Origin: UBA4416 sp963422675
GTDB taxonomy: Bacteria; Bacteroidota; Bacteroidia; B-17B0; Aurantibacillaceae
DNA length: 64,000 nucleotides
Assembly: GCA_963422675.2 (NCBI GenBank)
Contig: CAXVYS010000025.1
Location: 1 to 64,000 of the forward strand
Direction: 5' to 3'
Shown: positions 26,718 to 34,641 of the stretch, piece after piece
How the letters are laid out: every line of letters begins with the position of its first letter
Position numbering within the stretch: position 1 is the stretch's first letter
Made by a program: the position numbers and the translations under genes
Notes under the pieces: model-generated
The model's database searches: none
The model's input: only the letters and a program-made list of their open reading frames with translations
Told to the model about the DNA's origin: nothing

Positions 26718-27377
26718 TTATGTATGTTTGTTTTTAGAAACGTTGGTATTCGCTTTCTTTAAGCCTATTAACCGTTTTAATAAATTGTGTTTTTTATCCG
26801 GTGTATGATTTAATTCTGCAACAGGAGTTGGCCGGATTTCCTTTTCAGCCGGATCATACAGCATAGCAGTGCATAAACAATTTTTAAACTCTTTACTTGT
26901 AAGGATAGAGTAATTAATACAACTCTTGCATCCATTCCAAAACTGCTCATCGGTAGTTAATTCGGAATACGTTACCGGCTCATATCCTAATTCGGAATTG
27001 ATTTTCATAACGGCCAAACCAGTGGTAAGCCCAAACACTTTTGCTTTCGGATATTTTGTTGCAGATAATTCGAATATTTTTTTCTTGATGAGTTTTGCCA
27101 GCCCGTCTTTTCTGAACTCAGGAGCCACAATGAGCCCTGAATTAGCCAGATATTCGCCCGATTGCCAGGTTTCGATATAACAAAAACCAGCCCACCGGTG
27201 GTCTTCCGAAAAGGCAATCACTGCTTTTCCTTCCAGCATTTTTTCCTGAATGTATTCAGCGGAACGCTTGGCTATTCCCGTTCCCCGAACCTTTGCAGAC
27301 GATTCCATTTCCCCGCAAATTTGCACGGCATAGGTTAAATGGGTTTCATTCGCTAATTGAACACTAAAACTTGACAT
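26718..27377 (-). CDS. GNAT N-acyltransferase of the arginine operon (ArgA-like)
   Basis: A 219-residue protein with one GNAT domain. The acetyl-CoA-binding region is 'NSGLIVAPEFRKDGLAKLIKKKIFEL'. A following segment 'FWNGCKSCINYSILTSKEFKNCLCTAMLYDP' carries four Cys and is typical of the first gene in Bacteroidota arginine operons. By position it is the best candidate for the acylglutamate synthase, making N-acetyl- or N-succinylglutamate. It has no kinase-like domain, unlike E. coli ArgA. It is the promoter-proximal gene of the operon, 12 to 15 bases from the predicted transcription start. Function is an inference from context. Confidence 0.75.
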   Translation of the reverse strand: MSSFSVQLANETHLTYAVQICGEMESSAKVRGTGIAKRSAEYIQEKMLEGKAVIAFSEDHRWAGFCYIETWQSGEYLANSGLIVAPEFRKDGLAKLIKKKIFELSATKYPKAKVFGLTTGLAVMKINSELGYEPVTYSELTTDEQFWNGCKSCINYSILTSKEFKNCLCTAMLYDPAEKEIRPTPVAELNHTPDKKHNLLKRLIGLKKANTNVSKNKHT

Positions 27378-27395
27378 GGTTTATAAATTAAAGCA

Positions 27396-27403
27396 CAAAT
27401 ATA
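27396..27403 (-). promoter_or_regulatory. Arginine operon promoter
   Basis: The minus strand reads TATATTTG, a perfect TAnnTTTG -7 box, 18 bases before the GNAT ATG. A TTTG (27424-27427 on the plus strand as CAAA) lies 20 bases further upstream, at -33 spacing. The leader is very short. Confidence 0.65.
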
Positions 27404-27638
27404 AAATAAAGTTATATTATCTACAAAATAAATAATAAAAAGATATTTTTATACGTTAAAAGCCAATTAAATAGATTAATTATTTTAAGCAAATTTTACG
27501 TTATCATAAACCAATGTGTGCCAAATGTTTATAAAAATCTCCAAACGAGCTAATAAGGCCAAATTATAAAGGTGAATAAAGAACTGACATCCAGCTTTTT
27601 AACAAGCATTCTTATCTAACAAGTAATCCTTTTTATAT

Positions 27639-27646
27639 TATATTTG
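27639..27646 (+). promoter_or_regulatory. Glycosyltransferase gene -7 box
   Basis: TATATTTG ends six bases before the GTG at 27653. If used, transcription would begin at or next to the start codon, giving a leaderless or nearly leaderless message. Confidence 0.5.
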
Positions 27647-27652
27647 CTACAA

Positions 27653-28789
27653 GTGCAAAACCATTTACATATTATTTCCTTTGATATTCCTTACCCTGCA
27701 AATTATGGGGGAGTAATTGATGTCTATCATAAAATAAGATGTTTACACGAAAAAGAAATCCGGGTGATTCTGCATTGCTTTGCATATGGCAACCGCCAGG
27801 CCGCTCCTGAACTGGAAGCCATTTGCGAAAAAGTATATTACTATCAACGCAATACGTCTTTCCGGAATCAACTCTCGCTTTTACCTTTTAATGTAAAGTC
27901 AAGGATAGATCCTGAATTAAAAGCGAACCTGTTAAAAGATAATTACCCTATCCTGTTTGAAGTGTTACATACCTGTTATTTGCTGAACGACCCTGATTTA
28001 AAGCAACGCAGGAAATTATTCAGACATAGTAATATTGAGCACGATTATTTTTTAGAATTGGCTAAAGCAGAGAAATCTTTCCTAAAAAAGATGTATTTAA
28101 AAGCTGAGGCTTTCAAATTAAAACGGTTTGAGAAACAAATTGTGCATGCCGATTGTATTTTATCGGTTTCAGAAAACGATTTGAATTATTTTAAAAAAAT
28201 GTATCCTGATACACCTTCTGTTTATTTACCAAGCTTTCATCCTTTCGATGAATTGCAATGCAAACCGGGGAAAGGCAATTACATTTTATACCATGGCAAT
28301 TTATCGGTGGCTGAAAATTATACTGCTGCTACCTGGCTGATAGATGAAGTATTTTCAAGAATAGCGCAGCCTGTTATTATTGCCGGTTTAAATCCACCAA
28401 GTCATTTAATTGAAAAAATTAAGAGCTTCCGACATATTGAATTACGGAAAAATTGTGATGAGCAGGAAATGCAAACGTTGATTGAAGATGCCCAAATCCA
28501 TTGCTTATACACCGCACAGAGCACAGGTTTAAAATTAAAGCTTTTAAATGTATTGTACAGTGGCCGTTATGTATTGGCAAACCCCACATTATTGGTAGGT
28601 ACGCCTTTAACGGAAGCTTGTATAGTTTGTAATACCGCCAATGATTATTTTTCGGCGATATACACTTTATTTGAAAAAGAGTTTACCGCAGATGCTATTG
28701 AAAAAAGGAAAACCATTGTTTCCGTTATGAATAACGAAAAAAAGACAGAAAAATTAATTTCTTATTTATATTCTTATATTAGCCTATAA
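27653..28789 (+). CDS. GT-B fold glycosyltransferase
   Basis: A cytoplasmic or membrane-associated protein of about 378 residues. The N terminus 'HIISFDIPYPANYGGVIDVYHKIRCLHE' matches the acceptor domain of GT4-like glycosyltransferases, and the second half has 'YILYHGNLSVAENYTAATWLID' and 'HCLYTAQSTGLKLKLLNVLYSG', the nucleotide-sugar binding region. The donor and acceptor are unknown; polysaccharide or glycan assembly is likely. No ATG is available near the start. I use the GTG at 27653; a TTG at 27644 lies inside the predicted promoter box and is unlikely. The gene is 11 bases ahead of the next gene. Confidence 0.8.
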   Translation: MQNHLHIISFDIPYPANYGGVIDVYHKIRCLHEKEIRVILHCFAYGNRQAAPELEAICEKVYYYQRNTSFRNQLSLLPFNVKSRIDPELKANLLKDNYPILFEVLHTCYLLNDPDLKQRRKLFRHSNIEHDYFLELAKAEKSFLKKMYLKAEAFKLKRFEKQIVHADCILSVSENDLNYFKKMYPDTPSVYLPSFHPFDELQCKPGKGNYILYHGNLSVAENYTAATWLIDEVFSRIAQPVIIAGLNPPSHLIEKIKSFRHIELRKNCDEQEMQTLIEDAQIHCLYTAQSTGLKLKLLNVLYSGRYVLANPTLLVGTPLTEACIVCNTANDYFSAIYTLFEKEFTADAIEKRKTIVSVMNNEKKTEKLISYLYSYISL

Positions 28790-28800
28790 TATAATTAAGT

Positions 28801-30111
28801 ATGAAACAGTATAAGCCTAACTATTTTGTATTCACCATTCTTTTGTTTTTCGCGACCTGTAGCTATGGGCAGGATACTTTAAAAAACATATCAGGAAAAA
28901 TCATTGATTTTAAAACAAAAGAACCCATCGGCTTTGTAATTATCAATGTTTTATTCGAAAATAGCGCCACAGAAAGTAACTTCAATGGAACCTTCAAACT
29001 ACACTATAGAAGCAATAACCCTATCGTGGTGATACGTAAACTAGGTTATGAGACGTTAACTCTTAATCTTAATTCATCTACCAAATATCCTTTAGTCATC
29101 AATCTAAAGACACAATCCAAAGATCTTTCAGAGGTGGTTATCACCGCTGATAAAACAGCAAAAAGGCTGGTAGATAATACATTTTATGTAGCAGATTATC
29201 AGTTTATAGATCATAAAATTTTGTTATTCGGGGATGTTAATGAAAAAAAACAACTGCGATTAATTAATACAAACGGAGACGTATTACATAACTATAAATT
29301 AAACAATGAATCGTATAAAAACACTTTTAAAGATTGTTTTGGAAATATTCATTTAATAAACGATGTGGTAAGTACACAGATATATATCACTAATAATACA
29401 ATTGGAGTATTGGATGATATAAGACGCAGTTTATTTGATTCGCTTTTAAGTTCGTGTATCTTAAACACAGATAACAGCTTTTATTTTGAAAACATTTTTA
29501 ATAAAGGGCAAACAAAAAGGGTTTTTTCGATTGATAAATCTACAAAGCAACTTCATGATTTAGGGCTCTATAGCGACGAATCCATGATAAAAATGATGAT
29601 CAATGAAAATCAGTTTATGAATAGTAAATATGGCAATTCCGATAAAAGTGAAATGGATGATATATCAGCCGACGAATTGAAGTCCATGAGAAGAAAAGCA
29701 GATGATATGATTTTTTTTAATACAGTCATTCTAAAGGATGCCTATATTCCTGTTTATGCCAGTAACGACACCATTTATATTTTCAATCATCCCAACAATT
29801 TAATCCATAGCTATTCATTAAACAATCATTTGCCTTTGCAACTAAAAACGATGGAGTATAATCATTTTAAAAAATGGAAACCCCTCGTTATTTTTGATGA
29901 AGTAAAAAATAAGTTTTATACTACTTACCTGAATGATGGTATTATAACCATAGGTGAAATTAATATGCTCAATGGAAAGATCAATAAACGATTTACGATA
30001 AAGCATACCTTCCCTAAAAGCATCAAAATAAATAACGGTATTGTTTATTATTTATATCGTGTAAAATTCACCACCGATAAAATGGCATTGTACTCTTATC
30101 CCATTGAATAA
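28801..30111 (+). CDS. Secreted protein with a carboxypeptidase-regulatory-like domain
   Basis: A 436-residue protein with signal peptide ending at 'TCSYGQ'. Residues about 27-110 form a CarboxypepD_reg-like beta-sandwich ('ISGKIIDFKTKEPIGFVIINVL', 'FNGTFKLHYR', 'IRKLGYETLTLNL'), followed by 'SKDLSEVVITADKT', the linker normally found before a TonB plug. Here no plug or barrel follows. Instead about 300 residues look like a beta-propeller-type repeat domain ('HKILLFGDVNEKKQLRLINTNGD'). It may be a periplasmic or surface binding protein. It is 11 bases after the glycosyltransferase and probably co-transcribed. Function unknown. Confidence 0.68.
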   Translation: MKQYKPNYFVFTILLFFATCSYGQDTLKNISGKIIDFKTKEPIGFVIINVLFENSATESNFNGTFKLHYRSNNPIVVIRKLGYETLTLNLNSSTKYPLVINLKTQSKDLSEVVITADKTAKRLVDNTFYVADYQFIDHKILLFGDVNEKKQLRLINTNGDVLHNYKLNNESYKNTFKDCFGNIHLINDVVSTQIYITNNTIGVLDDIRRSLFDSLLSSCILNTDNSFYFENIFNKGQTKRVFSIDKSTKQLHDLGLYSDESMIKMMINENQFMNSKYGNSDKSEMDDISADELKSMRRKADDMIFFNTVILKDAYIPVYASNDTIYIFNHPNNLIHSYSLNNHLPLQLKTMEYNHFKKWKPLVIFDEVKNKFYTTYLNDGIITIGEINMLNGKINKRFTIKHTFPKSIKINNGIVYYLYRVKFTTDKMALYSYPIE

Positions 30112-30175
30112 GATTTTAAGACAGATTATCGTAAAGCCTGTGAATAGTCTTTAACAAGCTGCCTGTAGCGTATCA

Positions 30176-30529
30176 TTATTTCAATTCAGCTTTAGCTGCT
30201 TCAATCACATTTTTACTATTTCCCACAAACACTTTACCGTTTGCGAAAATAACAGGGCGTTTTAAAAAGGTGTATTCCTCCAGAATATAAGTTTTATAAT
30301 CTGTTTCGGTCAGGGCTTTAGAACCCAAATTCAGTTCTTTGTATTTCCTTGCTATACGGCTGAATAAAGCTTCGTAGCTTCCTACTGCTTTTTTCATTTC
30401 TTCCAGCTGAGCAGGTGTTATTTTTTCTGTTTTGATATCCTGGAAGTCAAACTTTTTTTCTTTAAGATGTAAATCTGAGATAATTCTTTTGCAGGTATCG
30501 CAGGTGGAGAGGTAGTAGATCTTATTCAT
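30176..30529 (-). CDS. ArsC/Spx-family thioredoxin-fold protein
   Basis: A 117-residue protein of the ArsC/Spx family. 'IYYLSTCDTCKRIISDL' places a CxxC at the N-terminal active site; 'EYTFLKRPVIFANGKVFVGN' contains the conserved RPV segment. Classical arsenate reductases use CxxxxxR and a set of Args; here the first Cys is followed by TCKR, a pattern of the YffB/Spx-like branch whose activity is not arsenate reduction in many cases. The open frame extends 32 codons upstream, but the ATG at 30527-30529 gives the normal family length. It is alone and reads toward the convergent end of the preceding gene. Confidence 0.82.
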   Translation of the reverse strand: MNKIYYLSTCDTCKRIISDLHLKEKKFDFQDIKTEKITPAQLEEMKKAVGSYEALFSRIARKYKELNLGSKALTETDYKTYILEEYTFLKRPVIFANGKVFVGNSKNVIEAAKAELK

Positions 30530-30622
30530 GATGATATGCCGATATTTGATCACAAAATACGGAAAGATTTTATGTTTCGCTACCGAGAAACGGTTTTCTG
30601 TTGAGTAGCTCTTATTCATATT

Positions 30623-30832
30623 CAACGCCTTCAGCGTTGGAGATATGTTCTACGTTGGAGAAACAAAATTCTGCCGGGCTATATTTATTTGTATACGATA
30701 CTTTCAATGTTCGAGAACCTTTGCTTATACCGATCCGTTTTATAGAGATCTTTTATCTCCTTGTCGGCAGCCCCGAAAGGGCTGAATACGACTAAAATCA
30801 CTCATATGAGTACTACAACACCGAAGGTGTTG
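30623..30832. repeat. Cluster of small palindromic (REP-like) elements
   Basis: Three compact hairpins lie in 210 bases: CAACGC-CTTCA-GCGTTG (30623-30639), CAGCCC-CGAAA-GGGCTG (30768-30784) and CAACACC-GAA-GGTGTTG (30816-30832), with CTCATATGAG at 30801-30810 between the last two. Their cores resemble short palindromes that occur in many copies in some Bacteroidota genomes. The stretch 30530-30835 has no credible gene. Confidence 0.6.
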
Positions 30833-30835
30833 AAT

Positions 30836-30870
30836 AAAAAAAGAGATGCACATATGTACATCTCTTTTTT
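30836..30870 (-). terminator. Terminator of the pseudouridine synthase gene
   Basis: An inverted repeat AAAAAAAGAGATG / CATCTCTTTTTT (30836-30848 and 30859-30870) with a 10-nt loop and a T run on the minus strand, 24 bases after the stop. Confidence 0.85.
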
Positions 30871-30894
30871 CTGTGCATTTCTATGATGAGAAAT

Positions 30895-32643
30895 CTATCC
30901 CAACATTTTCAAAAAGCTCACTTCTTTCTCTGTTAAGAAACGGAATTTAGCGCGAGGCAAATCTTTTTTAGTTAAGCCTGCAAAAGCAACCCTATCCAGT
31001 TTTACCACTTCATATCCTAAGTGCTCAAACATTCTACGTACAATACGGTTACGTCCGCTATGGATCTCAACACCTACCTCAAATTTACCTGTGCCAACAA
31101 ACTCTATAGCATCCGGTTTAATAAACCCATCTGCCAATTCAAAGCCTTCATTAAGCGTTCTGTAATCTTCGGTCGTTAATTTTTTATCTAAAGTGACATG
31201 GTATACTTTTCTTACATCAAATTTTGGATGTGTTAGCTTAGCCGTCATATCCCCGTCGTTTGTAAATAACAATAAACCGGTTGTATTTCTATCGAGTCTT
31301 CCAACAGGGTATAATCTTTCTTTACATGCTTTTCTGATTAATTCCATTACTGTACGACGCTCTTCCGGATCGTCCATAGTGGTAATATAATCTTTGGGTT
31401 TATTCAGAATTAAATACTTTTTTGTTTCGTTCTTGATCGGAACACCACCATAATTAACTACATCCGTTGGGTTAACTTTATAACCCATTTCCGTTACAAT
31501 CTTACCATTAACGGTTACAACACCTGTAGCAATTAACACATCGGCTTCTCTACGTGAACAAACACCGGAGTTAGCAACATAACGGTTTAAACGAATAGCA
31601 TCGTCCGATACATTTTGTTGCGTAGATGTTTTGGAAGGACCTGCTTTTTTTGATTTTTCTACAACACGTTCCGATTTTGATAATTTAGTTTCGTATGGTT
31701 TTTTCTCACCGTAGCTTTTTTTGTCAGAACCTTCATATTTACCGTCATCACGTTTTGTAAAAGGTTTTCTATCGGATGAATAAGAACGTTTTTCACCATC
31801 TTCAGAATTTCTGCGTGGTCTGTCAGAACTGTCTTCTCTTTTAGTATATGAACGTTTTTCGCCATCACCAAAGCTTTTGCGGGGTGATGAACTTTCGTAT
31901 TTACCATCTTCACGTTTTACAAATGGTTTTTTATCACCATCAAAATTTCTGCGTGGTCTGTCAGAACTATCTTCTCTCTTAGTATATGAACGTTTTTCAC
32001 CATCACCAAAACTTTTACGTGGTGAAGCACTTTCGTACTTACCATCAGCACGTTTTACAAACGGTTTGCTTTCTCCATCAAAATTTCTACGTGGTCTGTC
32101 AGAACTGTCTTCTCTTTTGGTATATGAACGTTTTTCCCCGTCATCAAAATTTCTACGCGGTCTGTCAGAACTATCTTCTCTCTTAGTATATGAACGTTTT
32201 TCACTATCATCAAAATTTCTGCGTGGTCTGTCAGAACTGTCTTCCCTTTTAGTGTATGAACGTTTTTCGCCATCTTCACGTTTTGTAAAAGGCTTTCTAT
32301 CGGATGAATAAGAACGTTTTTCTTTGTCTCCAAAACTTCCACTTGATTTAGATTTAAAACTTCCATCCTGGCGTTTACCAAATGTTCTTTTCTCTCCCGA
32401 AAAAGATGTTTTTTCTTTATCGTCAAAACTTTTGCGGGGTCTTTTTTCAGAATCCTCGCGTTTAGTATAAGTGCGTTTTTCCGTTGAATCGCCTTCTCGT
32501 TTTTTAAACGAAGAACCTTCCGAACCGGATGATTTGTAAGGTCTTTTAGGTTTATCAGAACTTGAAAAAGATTTACGTTTATTAAAATCTGACGAGCCTC
32601 CTTTTGAAAATGTTTTTCTTGGCCCTTGACTGTCTCTACTCAT
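30895..32643 (-). CDS. rluB: 23S rRNA pseudouridine synthase (RluB/RsuA type) with long repetitive basic tail
   Basis: A 582-residue protein. The C-terminal ~240 residues are the enzyme: an S4 RNA-binding domain ('IRLNRYVANSGVCSRREADVLI') and the pseudouridine synthase with catalytic Asp in 'YPVGRLDRNTTGLLLFTND', then 'GRNRIVRRMFEHLGYEV'. The first ~330 residues are low complexity, rich in Ser, Arg, Lys, Asp and Phe, with five copies of EKRSYTKREDSSDRPRRN. Long charged tails are known on this protein in Bacteroidota, and the tail probably binds RNA or promotes clustering. I start at the ATG at 32641-32643; ten upstream codons precede it but lie across the promoter box. Divergent from trmH. 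Confidence 0.92.
   Translation of the reverse strand: MSRDSQGPRKTFSKGGSSDFNKRKSFSSSDKPKRPYKSSGSEGSSFKKREGDSTEKRTYTKREDSEKRPRKSFDDKEKTSFSGEKRTFGKRQDGSFKSKSSGSFGDKEKRSYSSDRKPFTKREDGEKRSYTKREDSSDRPRRNFDDSEKRSYTKREDSSDRPRRNFDDGEKRSYTKREDSSDRPRRNFDGESKPFVKRADGKYESASPRKSFGDGEKRSYTKREDSSDRPRRNFDGDKKPFVKREDGKYESSSPRKSFGDGEKRSYTKREDSSDRPRRNSEDGEKRSYSSDRKPFTKRDDGKYEGSDKKSYGEKKPYETKLSKSERVVEKSKKAGPSKTSTQQNVSDDAIRLNRYVANSGVCSRREADVLIATGVVTVNGKIVTEMGYKVNPTDVVNYGGVPIKNETKKYLILNKPKDYITTMDDPEERRTVMELIRKACKERLYPVGRLDRNTTGLLLFTNDGDMTAKLTHPKFDVRKVYHVTLDKKLTTEDYRTLNEGFELADGFIKPDAIEFVGTGKFEVGVEIHSGRNRIVRRMFEHLGYEVVKLDRVAFAGLTKKDLPRAKFRFLTEKEVSFLKMLG
31806..32270 (-). repeat. Tandem coding repeats in the pseudouridine synthase tail
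   Basis: Five near-identical copies of a ~54-base unit encoding the 18-residue EKRSYTKREDSSDRPRRN lie at about 31806-31860, 31946-32000, 32082-32137, 32145-32200 and 32210-32266, separated by short or 46-residue spacers. Nucleotide identity is high, so they probably expand and contract by recombination. The region also opens long antisense frames that are artefacts. Confidence 0.85.
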
Positions 32644-32660
32644 TATACTATTATTTTTTG

Positions 32661-32668
32661 CAAATGTA
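32661..32668 (-). promoter_or_regulatory. Pseudouridine synthase promoter -7 box
   Basis: The minus strand reads TACATTTG, a TAnnTTTG match, 17 bases before the ATG at 32643. It is one half of a tight divergent promoter pair with trmH. Confidence 0.6.
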
Positions 32669-32719
32669 CGCAAAATAGTGCTTAGTTATGAGGACTTAGC
32701 TTTAATTAAGTAAATACCT

Positions 32720-32727
32720 TATCTTTG
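32720..32727 (+). promoter_or_regulatory. trmH promoter -7 box
   Basis: TATCTTTG ends four bases before the trmH ATG (32732). Transcription would start almost at the ATG, so the message is probably leaderless. Confidence 0.6.
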
Positions 32728-32731
32728 CAAA

Positions 32732-33424
32732 ATGTTGGATTTAGACTATAAAAAAGCTTTAACTGAGTACCTGGAAGGGTTTGTGAGCGAACGCCGCAGA
32801 GGTCGTTTGTACGAAGTACTGGAAGAAAGAACGAACCATATGACGTTGGTTTTAGAAGATGTTTACCAATCGCACAACTTTAGCGCCGTATTACGGAGCG
32901 CTGATATTTTCGGGATACAAAACATTCATTTTATTGAGAACAAGAATAAATACAAGATCAGCGAAGATGTTTCGATGGGCTCTACACAATGGCTTACGCT
33001 AAATCGCTACCAGAAATTTGAAAATAACACAAAGGCTTGTTTAACCGATTTAAAAGAAAAAGGCTATAAAATAGTGGCTACTTCCTTACATAAAAACAGC
33101 GTTTCGCTGGAAGACCTCAATGTAACCCAACCCTTTGCCATGGTATTTGGCACCGAATTAACCGGTATTACACAGGATGTAGAAGATATGGCCGATGAGT
33201 TTGTAAAATTACCGATGTATGGCTTTACAGAAAGCTTTAACATTAGTGTTTGCGCGGCTTTGTGTATGTATAACCTCAGTACCAAAATACGGAAAGAAGT
33301 ACCAAACTACCATTTAACCAACCTTGAAAAAGAAGATCTTTACATTGAATGGCTTAAAGCATCAATACGAAAAAATGATTTGATCATTAAGGAGTTTGAC
33401 ACTAAATACCATGCCCTGAAATAG
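32732..33424 (+). CDS. trmH: tRNA (guanosine-18-2'-O)-methyltransferase TrmH
   Basis: A 230-residue SPOUT methyltransferase. 'VYQSHNFSAVLRSADIFGIQNIHFIE' is motif 1, 'FAMVFGTELTGITQDVEDMADEFVKLPM' motif 2 and 'GFTESFNISVCAALCMYNL' motif 3, which make the knotted SAM site. TrmH-specific N- and C-terminal extensions are present ('VSERRRGRLYEVLEERTNHMTLVLED'). It methylates Gm18 in the D loop of tRNA. It is divergent from the pseudouridine synthase gene, so two RNA-modification genes share one promoter region. A short hairpin overlaps its stop codon. Confidence 0.92.
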   Translation: MLDLDYKKALTEYLEGFVSERRRGRLYEVLEERTNHMTLVLEDVYQSHNFSAVLRSADIFGIQNIHFIENKNKYKISEDVSMGSTQWLTLNRYQKFENNTKACLTDLKEKGYKIVATSLHKNSVSLEDLNVTQPFAMVFGTELTGITQDVEDMADEFVKLPMYGFTESFNISVCAALCMYNLSTKIRKEVPNYHLTNLEKEDLYIEWLKASIRKNDLIIKEFDTKYHALK

Positions 33425-33431
33425 GGCTTTT
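33413..33431 (+). terminator. Compact terminator overlapping the trmH stop
   Basis: GCCCT (33413-33417) pairs with AGGGC (33423-33427), followed by TTTT. The trmH TAG lies in the loop and right arm. The stem is short, so efficiency is uncertain. Confidence 0.5.
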
Positions 33432-33561
33432 ATCCTGTATGTCTGCAAATTTAAAACAGCAGGGTTTCCTTTGCCTGAGTGGCTATTTTAATCACAATTT
33501 TCTTTTAATAAGTTTATAGCTTTGCGCTCTTTAATTTCAATAAAAATCTTACATTTGGTAG

Positions 33562-34593
33562 ATGGAATTTTCTGCAGCTCAAATAGCGGCCTTATTAGGC
33601 GGAACAGTAGAAGGAGATGAGAACTCAGCTGTTTCTAACTTGTCTAAAATAGAAGAAGGTTTACCCGGGACGTTATCGTTTCTGGCTAACCCAAAATATA
33701 CAAATTTTTTATACGAAACCAATGCCAGTATCGTTATCGTAAATAAAGCACTTACTCTTGAAAGGCCTGTAAAATCAAGTTGTACCCTTATTCGGGTAGA
33801 AGATTCTTACGCCAGTTTTGCTAAGTTACTTGAGCTCTATGCCCAGGTAAAAGGTAGTAAAACAGGTATCGAACAGCCCTCTTTTATCAGTGAAAATGCT
33901 AAATACGGAAAAGACTGCTACATTGGCGCCTTTGCTTATATCGGCCAAAATGTAAAGATCGGTGATAACGTAAAAATTTACCCTCATGTGTACATTGGCG
34001 ATAATTGCGTGATTGGGAATAATACCACTCTTTTTTCGGGTGTAAAAGTTTACCACGAATGCCATATTGGAAATAACGTCATTGTGCATTCCAGCACTGT
34101 AATTGGCAGTGATGGCTTTGGCTTTGCTCCGCAAGATGGAAAAGAGTTTGCCAAAGTTCCTCAAATCGGGAATGTAGTGATTGAAGATAATATTGAAATA
34201 GGTTCTAATTGCTCTATCGACAGGGCAACCATGGGTTCTACCACTTTACGTAAAGGTGTGAAGCTGGATAATTTAGTACAGATAGCCCATAACGTAGAGA
34301 TTGGAGAAAATACAGTTATTGCAGGCCTATCAGGTGTTGCAGGATCAACCAAAGTTGGCAAAAACTGTATGATTGCTGCTCAGGTTGGGGTGGTAGGTCA
34401 TATCAGAATTGCTGATGGGGTAAAAATTGCAGGGCAGGCAGGTGTTGGAAACTCTATTGAAAAAGAAAATGAAATTGTACAGGGCTCACCGGCCTTTTCG
34501 TTAGGAGATTTCAGAAGAAGCTATGTCTTGTTTAGGAACCTACCTAAGTTAAATGATAAAATAAGAGACCTTGAAAAGAAAATGGGTAATTAA
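33562..34593 (+). CDS. lpxD: UDP-3-O-acylglucosamine N-acyltransferase
   Basis: A 343-residue trimeric acyltransferase of lipid A synthesis. N-terminal uridine-binding domain (about 1-100, 'GTLSFLANPKYTNFLYETNASIVIV'), then a left-handed beta-helix of hexapeptide repeats ('IGQNVKIGDNVKIYPHVYIGDN'), with the catalytic His in 'DNLVQIAHNVEIGENTVIAG' and 'SDGFGFAPQDG' conserved. The first gene of the lpxD-lpxC/fabZ-lpxA cluster, 48 bases before the next. The order and strand are typical of Bacteroidota. Secure. Confidence 0.96.
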   Translation: MEFSAAQIAALLGGTVEGDENSAVSNLSKIEEGLPGTLSFLANPKYTNFLYETNASIVIVNKALTLERPVKSSCTLIRVEDSYASFAKLLELYAQVKGSKTGIEQPSFISENAKYGKDCYIGAFAYIGQNVKIGDNVKIYPHVYIGDNCVIGNNTTLFSGVKVYHECHIGNNVIVHSSTVIGSDGFGFAPQDGKEFAKVPQIGNVVIEDNIEIGSNCSIDRATMGSTTLRKGVKLDNLVQIAHNVEIGENTVIAGLSGVAGSTKVGKNCMIAAQVGVVGHIRIADGVKIAGQAGVGNSIEKENEIVQGSPAFSLGDFRRSYVLFRNLPKLNDKIRDLEKKMGN

Positions 34594-34641
34594 ACACCCT
34601 TTTATGAAGTACTAAAATAATAACCAAGCACTAAAAAAATT

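Noticed and set aside
30801..30810. CTCATATGAG palindrome as an operator
   Set aside because: Perfect but only 10 bases, with no promoter adjacent; listed as part of the palindrome cluster only.
31806..32270. Regular repeats that could suggest a CRISPR array
   Set aside because: Units are in frame with the pseudouridine synthase, spacers are themselves similar coding sequence, and no cas gene is near.
31877..32311. Long open frame with repeated SSLLVYERF opposite the pseudouridine synthase
   Set aside because: It is the antisense reading of the tandem coding repeats; its regularity comes from the repeats in the real gene.
34161..34361. Minus-strand frame inside lpxD
   Set aside because: Shadow of the real gene, no supporting motif.
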